DNA of 64,000 bases from Poriferisodalis sp965116715 (lineage in GTDB: Bacteria; Actinomycetota; Acidimicrobiia; Acidimicrobiales; Poriferisodalaceae): the NCBI GenBank assembly GCA_965116715.1, contig OZ220724.1:1426001-1490000 (forward strand), given 5' to 3'. How positions within the stretch are numbered: the stretch's first letter is position 1; every line of letters begins with the position of its first letter. The notes beneath the pieces were generated by a model, which searched no databases, was not told the DNA's origin, and was given only the letters and a program-made list of their open reading frames with translations. Shown one piece after another: positions 16,967 through 25,710 of the stretch. A program made the position numbers and the translations under genes.

Positions 16967-18249
16967 CAGGCTGTTGAAATTCGGTGGTTTGGGCGGGTTT
17001 GGGTGCTGGTTCGGGTTTGTGTGAGGGTTGGGGTGGTGGTGTTGGCTGGCGGTGCGGGGCGACGTTGGCCCTGTCGGGCCGGTCGGGGTGTCTGCTCAGG
17101 TGGTGTCGGTGTCGAGTGTGGCTATGCGGACGAGGTTGTAGGTGGCGGCGCCGATGAGGAACCAGGCCCGGTTGCGGGCTTGTCCTTTGTGTCGCAGCTT
17201 GTGTCCTCCGGCGATGGTCTTGATCCATCCGAAGGGCTCCTCGACGCGTTTTCGGACCCGTTGAGAGATCGTGTAGCCGTCGTGGCGGGTGGTGCGCCGG
17301 TCGATGGCGGAGCGCCGCCTGGTGGTGTTCTGGGCGACGTGGGGCGTGAACCCGGCCTTGCGGACGTCGGCCACGAATCCCTTGGTGTCGTAGTTCTTGT
17401 CGCCGCCGACGGTGCGCCGCCGCCGCCGTCGGGGGGCTCGTCGCAGCATCGCGGCGGCGGTGTCGCGCTCGGCGTAGCCGTCTGCTTGGGTGAGCTCGGC
17501 GTCGACGATGAGGCCGTTGCGGTTCTCGACCATCAGGTGCCCCATGAAAGCGAGCATCGCCGGGGCCCCTTTCGACTTGCGATACAGGCGAGCCTCGGGA
17601 TCGGTCGTGGACTGGTGGGTGTCGTTGCGGCGGCGGGCGCCCCGGAAGTCCTCCTCGGCGTTGCGGCCCTTGCCCGGCTCGCCGCCGCCGGGCGCGGCTT
17701 TGGGCTTGAAGCTCTTGTGCGACGCCCACGCCTCCAGCAAGGTGCCGTCCACGCTGAAATGATCGCTCGAGCAATACCGGCGCAGCTGAGCCCGCCGAAC
17801 CACAGCAGCGAAGAACCGATCCGCTATCTCATGATCCAACAGCCGCTCGCGGTTCTTCGAGAACGTCGACGCGTCAAAAGAGCGCTCGTCGATGCGCAAC
17901 CCCAAGAACCACTTGAACAACATGTCGTAGCTCAAACGCTCGCAGAACGCCCGCTCCGAGCGCACCGAGTACAACGCCATCAACACCGACGCCTTCAACA
18001 ACACCTCAGGCGGCACGCTGGGCCGGCCCCGATCCGCATACATCGCCCCCAGCTCACCGTCGAGCTCTTCAAGCACCCCCTCCACCAACGCCCTGATCCG
18101 CCGTATCGGATGATCCGCGCTGATCAGATCCTCAGTCGACAACGTCGACAGCATCGCCATCTGGGCATCAACAGTTCCACGCATCCCCACAGTGTCCCGC
18201 GCCCACCCAACCAACGCGAGCACCAAACACCGACTATTTCAGCACCCTG
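16967..18249 (-). mobile_element. IS5-type insertion sequence, type A, copy 2 (1283 bp)
   Basis: Inverted copy of the element at 4246-5528, with the same length and ends (CAGGCTGTTGAAAT at the low-coordinate end, CAGGGTGCTGAAAT inverted at the other). The target duplication is CTAT (16963-16966 and 18250-18253), the only one of the three copies not at CTAG. It sits between the helicase core and its nuclease domain. Excision with one CTAT removes 1287 bp, a multiple of three. Confidence 0.97.
17096..18184 (-). CDS. IS5-family DDE transposase (type A, copy 2)
   Basis: Identical in protein sequence to the transposase of copy 1; start taken at the ATG at 18184, with an alternative TTG/GTG 39-42 bp upstream. 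The catalytic blocks SVDGTLLEAW, GGDKNYD and VEEPFGWIK are intact, so the copy is probably active or recently so. Confidence 0.93.
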   Translation of the reverse strand: MRGTVDAQMAMLSTLSTEDLISADHPIRRIRALVEGVLEELDGELGAMYADRGRPSVPPEVLLKASVLMALYSVRSERAFCERLSYDMLFKWFLGLRIDERSFDASTFSKNRERLLDHEIADRFFAAVVRRAQLRRYCSSDHFSVDGTLLEAWASHKSFKPKAAPGGGEPGKGRNAEEDFRGARRRNDTHQSTTDPEARLYRKSKGAPAMLAFMGHLMVENRNGLIVDAELTQADGYAERDTAAAMLRRAPRRRRRRTVGGDKNYDTKGFVADVRKAGFTPHVAQNTTRRRSAIDRRTTRHDGYTISQRVRKRVEEPFGWIKTIAGGHKLRHKGQARNRAWFLIGAATYNLVRIATLDTDTT

Positions 18250-19862
18250 CTATGCCCCGACGAAGCAGTTCGCCGTGAAGTTGCTCCTCCAGCGGGCTGT
18301 CGAACGGTCCAGCCTCCAAGCGTGAGATGTAACGGGCGAGTTCGGCGATCAGATTCTCGTTCAGCAGGCATGCGTCCATGTTGCCGACCACAACCAGCCT
18401 GCGGCGGGCGCGCGTCAATGCAACATTCACAAGGTTGGGATTCGCAGCGAATCTGATTTGTGATGCGGTCATTGACTGACCGACAACCGGGGAGAAGATC
18501 ATGATGTCGCGTTCATCCCCCTGAAACCGGTGTGCCGTGGCGACTGGCACTTCGCTGGCTCTCGTCTCACCGAGAACACTTGTCAAGCAGTCGCGGATCA
18601 GCTCTGCTTGGGCTCGGTATGGCGTGACGACGCCGAGTGAAGGCTCGGTCTCGTCCATCTGAGCCAACTCGTGCGCCACGACACTCGCTACTTCCTTGGC
18701 TTCACGATCATTGACGAGGCTCCGGCCCCGCCGCCCTGACACGCAATCGCCGTCTACGCGCCGCCATTCGATGGCTGGTCGTCCCGGCGGGGGCCGCTCA
18801 TCCGAACACAAGTCAAGCCGCCGCCCATAAATGCTCTCGTTGGAGAATCCGATGATTGCTGGGTGGGACCGAAAGTGCAGGTCCAGAAGGATCGGATCTT
18901 CGTCAAGCCGGGACGCCGCCAAGCTAAAGCAACTGCGTGCCCTGTAGCTGAACTCGTCAATGCGATCCGCCGTTCGCCTGGTGCCGTCGCCAAGTCCCCA
19001 TCGCTGACCGATCGCCCGCTCCCGATTGACACCCAAGCTGGTGATGTGAGTGAGCTGATGAGGATCGCCAATGATCAGCGCCCGCTTGGCCCGCACTAGC
19101 AACGGAAGCACCGACGCGGCGCTGCATTGTGAGGCCTCGTCAATGACGACGAGGTCGAACATGCTCGGCGTCAACGAGAAATGCGTGCGAGCAGACAGGT
19201 TGGTCACAGCCCAAACTGGCAGCGCGGGCAGCGCCGCAACCACCATGCCCTTGGTGCGGCCTGCCACGCCAGAATTGGCCGCTTCGAACAGAGCGTCCGC
19301 GAGTTGAGTCGCCGCTACGCGGGCCGGTCCCGTGCTCGCCTGATGCCAGCATTGGTTCAGCAGTGCTTGGCCAGACCGGTTTCGCTCCGCCGCCAGTCGA
19401 TGCAGCTCGTCATCGAGGCCGTAGTCCGTCGGCAGTCCCGCGAGTGTGGCCTGCCTTTTCGCGATCTGGTCTTCGAGCGCCGCCCGAAGCTGCTCGATCC
19501 GGCTATTGAACTGTGTCTGCTGATGGGATATCTGCTCCTTGAGCGAGGACTTCCTCTCGGCTGCTTCCGCACGACTCCGTATCACCTCCCGCGCTTTCGC
19601 GTTCCGTTGCTTCAACTTCGCGAAGTCGTTCCAAGGCTGCAGCGACTTCTTCGGCCGCCGCCCAGCGACCGATTGCAACGGCTGTTCGTAGTCATCACTA
19701 TCGTCATCGAGCAACATGCGGAGCTCATCGAGTGCCCTGCGCGCGGAGTCGAGCCGCTCCATCTGCTTTTCCCAGCGGCGTCGAACCCCAAGCCGTTCGC
19801 CGAACCGCTTCAATGCTGTTGCTGCCGCTCGCTCTGCGGCGTCCAGTGTTGGCAGGTCTAGC
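18250..19862 (-). pseudogene. Helicase-nuclease fragment 3 (helicase motor core)
   Basis: About 537 residues from DLPTLDAAERAA to LLRRGI. It starts with the second half of the coiled coil, then carries motif II VVIDEASQCSAAS, motif III IIGDPHQLTHI, LDLHFRSHPAIIGFSN (motif IV), VATAHRFQGDERD (motif V) and NVALTRARRRLVVVGN (motif VI). It ends in PLEEQLHGELLRRGI, the lead-in helix of the nuclease domain. Translation now runs into the type A IS at 18249. Confidence 0.88.
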
Positions 19863-20844
19863 TGTAATACCCACAGAGGTTGTTGACGCGGCTGGCGGGT
19901 GTGCCTGCGATGGCGGTGTGGTGTCGGTGGAGATTGTAGGTGTGGACCCAGTTCTGGAGCCGTCGGCGCCGGTCGGGTTCTGATCGGAATTTGTAGCTGT
20001 AGAGGAATTCGTCGGCCATGGTGCGGTTGAACCGCTCGACCTTGCCGTTCGTCTGAGGCCGATAGGGACGGGTGAGCTTGTGCTTGGTGCGGTTCTCGGC
20101 GAGCGCGTCGGCGAAGTCGGCGGAGGTGAAGTTGCGGCCGTTGTCGGTCATCACGGCGTCGATGCCGACGTTGTGTTTGTTGAACCAGTCGCGTGCTCGC
20201 CGCCAGAACGCCGCCGCGGTGACGGCTTTCTCGTCGTCGAGCGCCTCCACGTACGCGACGCGGCTGTGGTCGTCCACCGCGACGTGCAGATAGGTGTACC
20301 CGCGCCGTTTGCGCTTGGAGCGGCGGGCCTTGGGCGAGCCGCGGCCGTGGATCCGCCACCCGCCGCCGGGGGGCACCTTGGCGACCTTCTTCACGTCGAC
20401 GTGGACCAGCTCGCCCGCATGAGCCTTCTCATAGCGGCGCACCCGCAACCCGGTGGGCCGATCGATCCACGCCAGGCGGTTCAGCCCATGGCGCACCAGC
20501 ACCCGATGCACCGTCGAAGCCGGCACCCCGACTCTGGCTGCCAGCCGCTTGGGGCCCAGCCGCTTGGAGCGCCGCAGCCGACAGATCCTCTGCTCGACCT
20601 CCTCAGGCGTACGCGAAGGCGACCCCGCTGGCCGGCTCGAGCGGTCCCCCAGACCCGCCGCTCCCTCGGCCTCGAAACGCTTGACCCACTTGTCCACCGT
20701 CTGGCGAGAGCAGCCCATCTGAGCCGCCACCGCCGTCTTGGACTGACCCGCAGCCACACGCTCGACCATCACCAGCCGCGAATGCGGCGACAACCTCGGC
20801 CGCGGCGCACCCCGCCGGACCGTCCCTGAACTACCGTTGATCAT
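19858..20844 (-). CDS. IS481-family transposase
   Basis: Transposase of 328 residues from ATG 20844, with an in-frame upstream start at 20892 possible. It has an N-terminal helix-turn-helix (AVAAQMGCSRQTVDKWVKRF) and an integrase core with catalytic acids in LVHVDVKKVA, AVMTDNGRNF and NGKVERFNRT. The frame runs through the end of the element: the last sense codon is shared with the target site and the TAG stop lies entirely in the host TCTAGC duplication. Confidence 0.93.
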   Translation of the reverse strand: MINGSSGTVRRGAPRPRLSPHSRLVMVERVAAGQSKTAVAAQMGCSRQTVDKWVKRFEAEGAAGLGDRSSRPAGSPSRTPEEVEQRICRLRRSKRLGPKRLAARVGVPASTVHRVLVRHGLNRLAWIDRPTGLRVRRYEKAHAGELVHVDVKKVAKVPPGGGWRIHGRGSPKARRSKRKRRGYTYLHVAVDDHSRVAYVEALDDEKAVTAAAFWRRARDWFNKHNVGIDAVMTDNGRNFTSADFADALAENRTKHKLTRPYRPQTNGKVERFNRTMADEFLYSYKFRSEPDRRRRLQNWVHTYNLHRHHTAIAGTPASRVNNLCGYYS

Positions 20845-20947
20845 TGAGCCTCCGTTCGCAGCTTGGGATCCCAACAGACCCCACACTGCCACGGAGGCTC
20901 AACTCATCCCAGGACCAGAACTGTCAACAACGTCCATGGGCATTACA
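19863..20947 (-). mobile_element. IS481-family insertion sequence (1085 bp)
   Basis: Complete element starting TGTAATACCCACAGAGG at the low-coordinate end and, inverted, TGTAATGCCCATGGACG at the other, both continuing into GTTGTTGAC. It is flanked by a 6-bp duplication TCTAGC (19857-19862 and 20948-20953). This fits the NCTAGN target known for Bordetella IS481. It lies in the coiled-coil region of the helicase-nuclease gene. Confidence 0.95.
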
Positions 20948-21253
20948 TCTAGCTCGGCTGGGACATCGCGACTTTGCACCGGCCGAACAGCGTCCAGATC
21001 AGCCCTCAACTGCTTCAGCGTGCGATCGATAGCGGCCGCTTCCTGATCATCTGTACCGGGCAGGGCAACCAATTCGCCCCTCAGACCCTCCAACTCACGA
21101 GTGCATTCGACGCGGCGTCGGACGACATCGTGAACCGACTCGACGCGTTGCTGCGACTCTGCTGAATTCTTTGGCGGAGTTGCCTCTTCGGACGGGAGGT
21201 CGAGAATTGCTCTGATTTCGTCGGCCATCTTGGATCGCTCGCGAGCGGTCCTA
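20948..21253 (-). pseudogene. Helicase-nuclease fragment 2 (coiled-coil insert)
   Basis: About 100 residues between the IS630 and IS481 elements, in the frame that joins both neighbours after excision. The sequence (for example RRRVECTRELEGLRGELVAL and AAIDRTLKQLRADLDAVRP) is charged and helical, and belongs to the long coiled-coil insertion between helicase motifs Ia and II seen in Upf1-like bacterial helicases. Confidence 0.8.
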
Positions 21254-22465
21254 GTGCCGTGTCAGGCAACGTTTGGGGTGCGTGTCCGCGTGTGGGGTGT
21301 CGGGTTGTGGTGCGATTGGGTGCATGGCTGGGCGTGTTCGTGTGAGGGAGATCGATTCGGGTGAGGGCAGTCGGCTGTTGAGGCTGGTGCGCCGTTCGTC
21401 GGGGTCGGTGGTGACGTGGAGGAGAGCGCAGATCGTGTTGTGGTCCGCGCAGGGCATGGATGTGGGCCAGATCGCTGCGTTGGCGTTCACGTCCGAGGAC
21501 CGGGCTCGGGAGGTGATCCACAATTTCAACGCCGACGGGTTCGACTCGCTGTATCCGAAGTACGCGGGAGGCCGCCCGCCGCGGTTCGGCGCGGCCCAGC
21601 GCGCCGAGATCAAGCGCATCGCTGTGGGGCGGCCCGCTGATCGCGGGCTGCCGTTCTCGACGTGGTCGTTGTCCAAGCTCGCTGAGCACCTGGTCGCAAA
21701 GGGGGTGGTCGACGACATCAGCCATGAGGGCCTGCGGGTCCTGCTCCGCGAGGAGGGTGTCTCCTTTCAAGCGCTGAAGACCTTCAAGGCGTCCAACGAC
21801 CCTGATTTCGAGGCGAAGAAGAACCGGATCCTGGCGCTGTATGACATCGCTGACGGCAAGACCGATCCCGAGCCCGGCGACCCGTCGGTGGTGTTGTGCA
21901 TGGACGAGTTCGGGCCGCTCAATCTCCGGCCGCACCCGGGCAAGCAGTGGGCGCCCGTCGGCGGCCGCCTCAAGGACCCCCATCGGGCGCCGCGGCGGCG
22001 GCGCAGGGCGACCTACAACCGCCCCCACGGCGTGCGCCACCTGCTCGCTGCCTACGACCTGACCGCCGACAAGCTCTACGGGCACATGAAAAAACGCAAG
22101 GGCCGCACCCAGTTCCTGGAGTTCTGCCGCTACCTGCGCACCCTGTACCCGCCCGAGGTGCGCATCGGCATCGTGCTCGACAACTGGTCACCGCACCGCA
22201 GCACCAATGCCGACCCCCGCGTCGGCAACTGGGCCGAGGCCAACAACGTCGAACTCGCCTACACCCCCCACTACGCGTCGTGGCTGAACCGCATCGAAGC
22301 CCACTTCCAAGCCCTGCGCTACTTCTGCGTCGACGGCACCGACCACCCCACCCACGCCGAGCAGGCCTCGATCATCCGCCGCTACATCCGCTGGCGAAAC
22401 AACAACGCCGCCGACAAAGCACTCAACGACATCGTCAACCGCGCAAACGTTTGCTGACGCGGCAC
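21254..22465 (+). mobile_element. IS630-family insertion sequence (1212 bp)
   Basis: Complete element with ends GTGCCGTGTCAGGCAACGTTTG and, inverted, GTGCCGCGTCAGCAAACGTTTG (each given here up to 20 bases as GTGCCGTGTCAGGCAACGTT and GTGCCGCGTCAGCAAACGTT). It is flanked by TA at 21252-21253 and 22466-22467. The empty site would read CCTAGC, that is, again a CTAG. It interrupts the helicase-nuclease gene just after motif Ia. Confidence 0.93.
21324..22457 (+). CDS. IS630-family DDE transposase
   Basis: Transposase of 377 residues from ATG 21324 (MAGRVRVREIDSGEG). It has an N-terminal helix-turn-helix region (VTWRRAQIVLWSAQGM and DVGQIAALAF) and a DDE domain with acids in VLCMDEFGPLNL, IVLDNWSPHRS and LNRIEAHFQALR. 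The spacing and the ASWLNRIEAHF block are typical of IS630. No frameshift is needed. Confidence 0.92.
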   Translation: MAGRVRVREIDSGEGSRLLRLVRRSSGSVVTWRRAQIVLWSAQGMDVGQIAALAFTSEDRAREVIHNFNADGFDSLYPKYAGGRPPRFGAAQRAEIKRIAVGRPADRGLPFSTWSLSKLAEHLVAKGVVDDISHEGLRVLLREEGVSFQALKTFKASNDPDFEAKKNRILALYDIADGKTDPEPGDPSVVLCMDEFGPLNLRPHPGKQWAPVGGRLKDPHRAPRRRRRATYNRPHGVRHLLAAYDLTADKLYGHMKKRKGRTQFLEFCRYLRTLYPPEVRIGIVLDNWSPHRSTNADPRVGNWAEANNVELAYTPHYASWLNRIEAHFQALRYFCVDGTDHPTHAEQASIIRRYIRWRNNNAADKALNDIVNRANVC

Positions 22466-23699
22466 TAGCTCGCACGATGCATGGGTTCGTCGTGGTCTGC
22501 CGAAATCGTTCGAACACAACATCGACTGCCTGATGATTGTTCGATGCGAAGAGGACAGATTCCTCTCGGGCAACGGCGGCCGCGATGACATTGACCAAGA
22601 CCTGTGACTTACCGGTTCCCGGTGGACCGGTCACTACCGTGAACGACTCTTCCATGGCCGCCGTCACTGCGTGATCCTGCGCGAGGGACGAGTCGACAAT
22701 CGTGGGATGCGGCTTCGGAAATGGCACCTCGGGAACGCGAGATCGCCCTAGCAGAACCGAGGCGGGACCCTGCTTCAACAGCTCTGGTTTGTTGAGGAGT
22801 TCTTGCAGGTCATCTCGCAGCATGCGAGTAATGCCTGGCGACCCCGCTGGCACCATCAGCACCCCGGTGCTATGGATGCCCGAGCATGCGCCATGCTCGG
22901 CAAGCTGGCTCGGATCGAGTCCGGCCAAGCCGTCGACGCCTGCCTCGGCCAACACAGACAAGACCGCTGCCGCACGCTCGGCGAGATTTCCGGAGTCTTC
23001 GACATCGGGACTCGATTCCACCAGCTGCGCCATCTCGTCGCGCTGTTCCCGATCCATTCCCAGCAAGTCGAGCGCATACGCATTGAAGTCGATGCCAGCA
23101 CCTTCAGGCTCGACCCACCACCCGTCGCCGGTGCGGGACAAGCGGATCTCGGCGGACAACAGCGGGGACGCAACCGGCCTCGAAGATCTGTTGTCGGGAT
23201 CGATTCCGACTACCAATGGCCATCCGGCCAGAACTGCTTCGCCCAACGCCATCGAACGTTGCTGGCACCATTTCGCAGCATCGCTTCCTCGCGGGAGCTG
23301 ACGCGAGGTAAGGAGCGGATTCGGTCCCTCCGTGAACTCCAGGTGCCGCCTCGAGTCGAGCCGAATGTTCAGAGAGCCAGCCGCCTCAGCCTCGACACAC
23401 TCCATCCAGAAGCCAACAATCTGCGCCAGCGAGTCAGCCGGGGGCTGCGAGCGATCGACAACAGTTTCCTCCGCATGCACCTCAAGCTCGCCGCTGAACT
23501 CCTTCACGCGCCCCTTGACCCGGACGCACTGTCCCTCAGGCGGCGCCAACCCGGCATCCCACCAAACGACAGTCACAGGGTCGTCCTCGGCGACAACCAA
23601 CTGAGCCTTGACGAAGTCGGGTCCGCCCTGTCGAGGTTTGACCCGCCGCGACCGCACCTCGCCCGTGATGTCCGCGTCTTGTCCCGGAATGAATTCCAT
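22466..23699 (-). pseudogene. Helicase-nuclease fragment 1 (N-terminal domain and Walker A)
   Basis: About 410 residues from MEFIPGQDADITGEV to the IS630 insertion at the TA of 22466-22467. The first ~330 residues form a family-specific N-terminal region with no catalytic motif that I recognise (it includes WWDAGLAPPEGQCVRVKGR, an OB-fold-like stretch, inferred). The helicase begins at VTGPPGTGKSQVLVNVIAA and ends in NHQAVDVVFERFRQTTTNPC. Read-through into the IS would add about 90 unrelated residues. Confidence 0.85.
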
Positions 23700-24126
23700 G
23701 GATGACCCTCTCAACAGCCGCGGCAGAGGCGGAGATTGTCGCGCAACGTCACTCAACTCTCCTCGTTCTCAGTCGGCGGCAGCCTCATGGCGGCGCGTCG
23801 GCCAGCCCAGAGGAGACCGCGAACAAGCACCAGCCTCTTGGGGGGGACGCGAACAGGCCCCCGCTCGACTGAGCGGGGGCCTGCTGCTACCCGAAGATCG
23901 TGTTCGCGCCATCGCCCGAAGGCGAGGCAGCGGCCGCGTGAGGACCAGCACGCGGATCTTGTGGGGTTCGGTGGTCCGGGTTGGAGTCGCCACCTGATGG
24001 AGACGTCCCCTTCTCGGAAGCGGGTCGCCTCAGCGCCCGGCCACCTCCAGAGTCCTGTTGCGTTTCGGCATTGCTTGGACCACCCCCTTTCTCTGGTGCG
24101 TCCAGATTGCCACACTCCGCACCGGA
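23700..24126. other. Intergenic region with a strong GC hairpin, no gene seen
   Basis: This 427-bp stretch lies between the start of the helicase-nuclease gene and the stop of the P1 peptidase. No reading frame here resembles a protein. It contains the hairpin at 23855-23882 and an outer pair CGCGAACA (about 23848-23855) with TGTTCGCG (about 23900-23907) that could enclose it. The promoter of the helicase gene should lie in its first part, but I see no confident -35/-10 pair. Confidence 0.5.
23855..23882. terminator. Strong 12-bp hairpin, possible terminator or structured RNA
   Basis: Perfect inverted repeat AGGCCCCCGCTC, loop GACT, GAGCGGGGGCCT. No U-tract follows on either strand (CTGCTGCT on the plus side), so if it terminates transcription it would be a U-less actinobacterial type. 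It could also be part of a larger non-coding RNA fold. Confidence 0.45.
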
Positions 24127-25047
24127 TCAGGAAGCGAATTCCGATCTGATTGCTCGCGCGACTGCAGCAGCTCCGAGCGTCGCCACCAAGTCAGGCCGGG
24201 TGTCCACCTCGCCAGTCGCCAGCAGGAACAGCGCATCGCCGTCGAAGTTCGTATGCGGGGGCTCGACAGCGCGGGCGATCCCGGTGTGCGCCAAGTCGAC
24301 CGCACGGCACGCCTCGGGCTTGGTCAGGCGAGCGTTGGTGACCAGACAACCGATCGTCGTATTGGACCGAGCGAGTTCGGAGGGGTCCGCGTCGCCCCGG
24401 CCCGTGAAGCCCGGTATGGCTTCGATGGCCGCATAGGGGTAGCGCGCTGCACCCGTCTCGACGGTGCAGCCTGCCAGCACGGTCCCGTCGGCATCGATGA
24501 CGTCGCCCAAGGCATTCACTGCCACCAGCGCGCCGACGACCACGTCGCCGGATCGCTCGACGGCAGCCCCCAGCGCACCTGGCACGGAGAAGTCCCGACC
24601 GGCAACCTTGCCGATCGTGCAGCCCCGCCCCACGCCGACGCGCCCGGTGGCGGGCTCGTCAGCGCTGGCGGCCTCGCAGGCAGCCCAGCCGGCCTCGGCG
24701 GTCGGCCGTGGACTGTCGGGCCCCGCGATGTCGTACACCACAGCGGCACCCACCACCGGCACGATGCTGTCGCGGATGTCGAGCCCGCGGCCGTGTTCGG
24801 CACACCAGCGCACGACACCGTCGGCAGCTGCGAGCCCGAACACGCTGTTGCCGCACAGCGCCACGCCGTGGCACTCGACACCGGCGCCGGTTGAGCTGAG
24901 CGCAGCCGCTTCGCGGGTCCCGGGCGCTCCCCCGCGCACAGCAATGGCGCCGAGCGTGCCCGCCGGCGGCAGCACCACCGTCACGCCGGTCTCCGCGACC
25001 TCGTCCGTCCACGAGCCCACCAACACCGACGCCAAACCCAAGGCCAT
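24127..25047 (-). CDS. P1 family (S58, DmpA/NylC-type) aminopeptidase
   Basis: N-terminal-nucleophile hydrolase of 306 residues. Family features are the CGNSVFGLAAADGV segment, GVGRGCTIGKVAG, and the self-cleavage region SNTTIGCLVTNARLTKPE, in which a Thr is expected to become the N-terminal nucleophile after autoproteolysis into two chains. Relatives hydrolyse N-terminal residues of D- or beta-peptides or cyclic/linear amide oligomers; the substrate here is unknown. It is convergent with no gene and sits between the helicase and the Xre/RES module. Confidence 0.88.
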   Translation of the reverse strand: MALGLASVLVGSWTDEVAETGVTVVLPPAGTLGAIAVRGGAPGTREAAALSSTGAGVECHGVALCGNSVFGLAAADGVVRWCAEHGRGLDIRDSIVPVVGAAVVYDIAGPDSPRPTAEAGWAACEAASADEPATGRVGVGRGCTIGKVAGRDFSVPGALGAAVERSGDVVVGALVAVNALGDVIDADGTVLAGCTVETGAARYPYAAIEAIPGFTGRGDADPSELARSNTTIGCLVTNARLTKPEACRAVDLAHTGIARAVEPPHTNFDGDALFLLATGEVDTRPDLVATLGAAAVARAIRSEFAS

Positions 25048-25260
25048 GGCCGCGCACCCTACGCGCTGGGGTGCCGAGCCATCGCGGCCAAGCTCCAGCT
25101 CCCAAAATCACTGTGCTGCGGGCAAGCGCCTGAGGCAGTCTCACGAGATGGGCTCCATCACGAGATCGCTGGCTCGAGCGAGCATGAACGGGACACCCAC
25201 TACGGCGCCTGCAACCCTCAACTGCGGCAGCGCCCACGACCTACAGGCCAGACTTCTGGC

Positions 25261-25284
25261 TATAATTGCCGACAAAATATTGTC
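25261..25284 (+). promoter_or_regulatory. Promoter and operator of the Xre/RES module
   Basis: A perfect -10 hexamer TATAAT (25261-25266) is followed immediately by the palindrome GACAA-AATA-TTGTC (25271-25284), placed to overlap the transcription start. This AT-rich patch stands out in the high-GC surroundings. The antitoxin start is 70 bp downstream. No clear -35 is seen at 17 bp. The palindrome is the likely Xre-antitoxin autorepression site. Confidence 0.6.
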
Positions 25285-25335
25285 AAACAGCACGACATCT
25301 TGTTGTGACCTTGGCCCATTGACAGGTAGCGACAC

Positions 25336-25674
25336 ATGCCGACGGGAATCGCTGAACGGGTCCGAACCCTTCAAGAAATCACTCGACTCACGCAGGACGA
25401 CATCGGGCGTGTCGTCGGCACATCCGCTCGCACCGTCGCGCGCTGGAATCACGGAGGCAGTGCACCCCAGCGCGAGGCCAAGCAACGACTGCTCGAATTG
25501 GCGTACGTCGCAGAGCAGGCGGCCGGCGTCATTCAACCCGCCGACCTGTCACTGTGGCTTTTCGCTCCGAATCGACTGCTCGATCATGACTCGCCAGCCG
25601 ATCGCATTGCTAGCGGCGACTACCGAGCCGTCGTGGCACTCATTGATGCACTGGCCGAGGGCATCACTGTGTAG
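25336..25674 (+). CDS. Xre/ParS-type antitoxin of a RES toxin
   Basis: Antitoxin of 112 residues with an N-terminal helix-turn-helix (LTQDDIGRVVGTSARTVARW) and a C-terminal DUF2384/ParS-type region ending in NRLLDHDSPADRIASGDYRAVVALID, in which LLDHDSPADRIASGDY is the toxin-binding motif of Xre-RES and MbcTA-type pairs. It precedes a RES-domain gene by 36 bp and has a strong promoter with a palindrome upstream. Confidence 0.9.
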   Translation: MPTGIAERVRTLQEITRLTQDDIGRVVGTSARTVARWNHGGSAPQREAKQRLLELAYVAEQAAGVIQPADLSLWLFAPNRLLDHDSPADRIASGDYRAVVALIDALAEGITV

Positions 25675-25710
25675 GTCCGGGAGCCCGCCAGCGAGCAGGC
25701 TGCGCGTCGC

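Larger units (their letters stand above)
16715..23699 (-). pseudogene. Superfamily-1 (Upf1/Dna2-like) helicase with C-terminal restriction-type nuclease domain, split by three IS elements
   Basis: One gene in four pieces: 23699-22466, 21253-20948, 19862-18250 and 16966-16715. Removing IS630 plus TA (1214 bp), IS481 plus TCTAGC (1091 bp) and the IS5-type element plus CTAT (1287 bp) restores one open frame of 3393 bp (1130 residues) with no stop or frameshift. Junctions read naturally: CIVRA-RTARERSK, DVPAEL-DLPTLD and LLRRGI-DAQTGV. Motifs in order: Walker A VTGPPGTGKSQ, coiled coil, DEASQCSAA, IIGDPHQLTH, AHRFQGDERDIM, NVALTRARRRLVVVG, then a DUF559/MTES_1575-like nuclease with RLDLAI and LDIECDGAAFH. 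The architecture recalls helicase-Vsr-type anti-phage proteins. Start ATG 23699 follows GAGAGGG. As it stands the gene cannot make the full protein. Confidence 0.9.
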
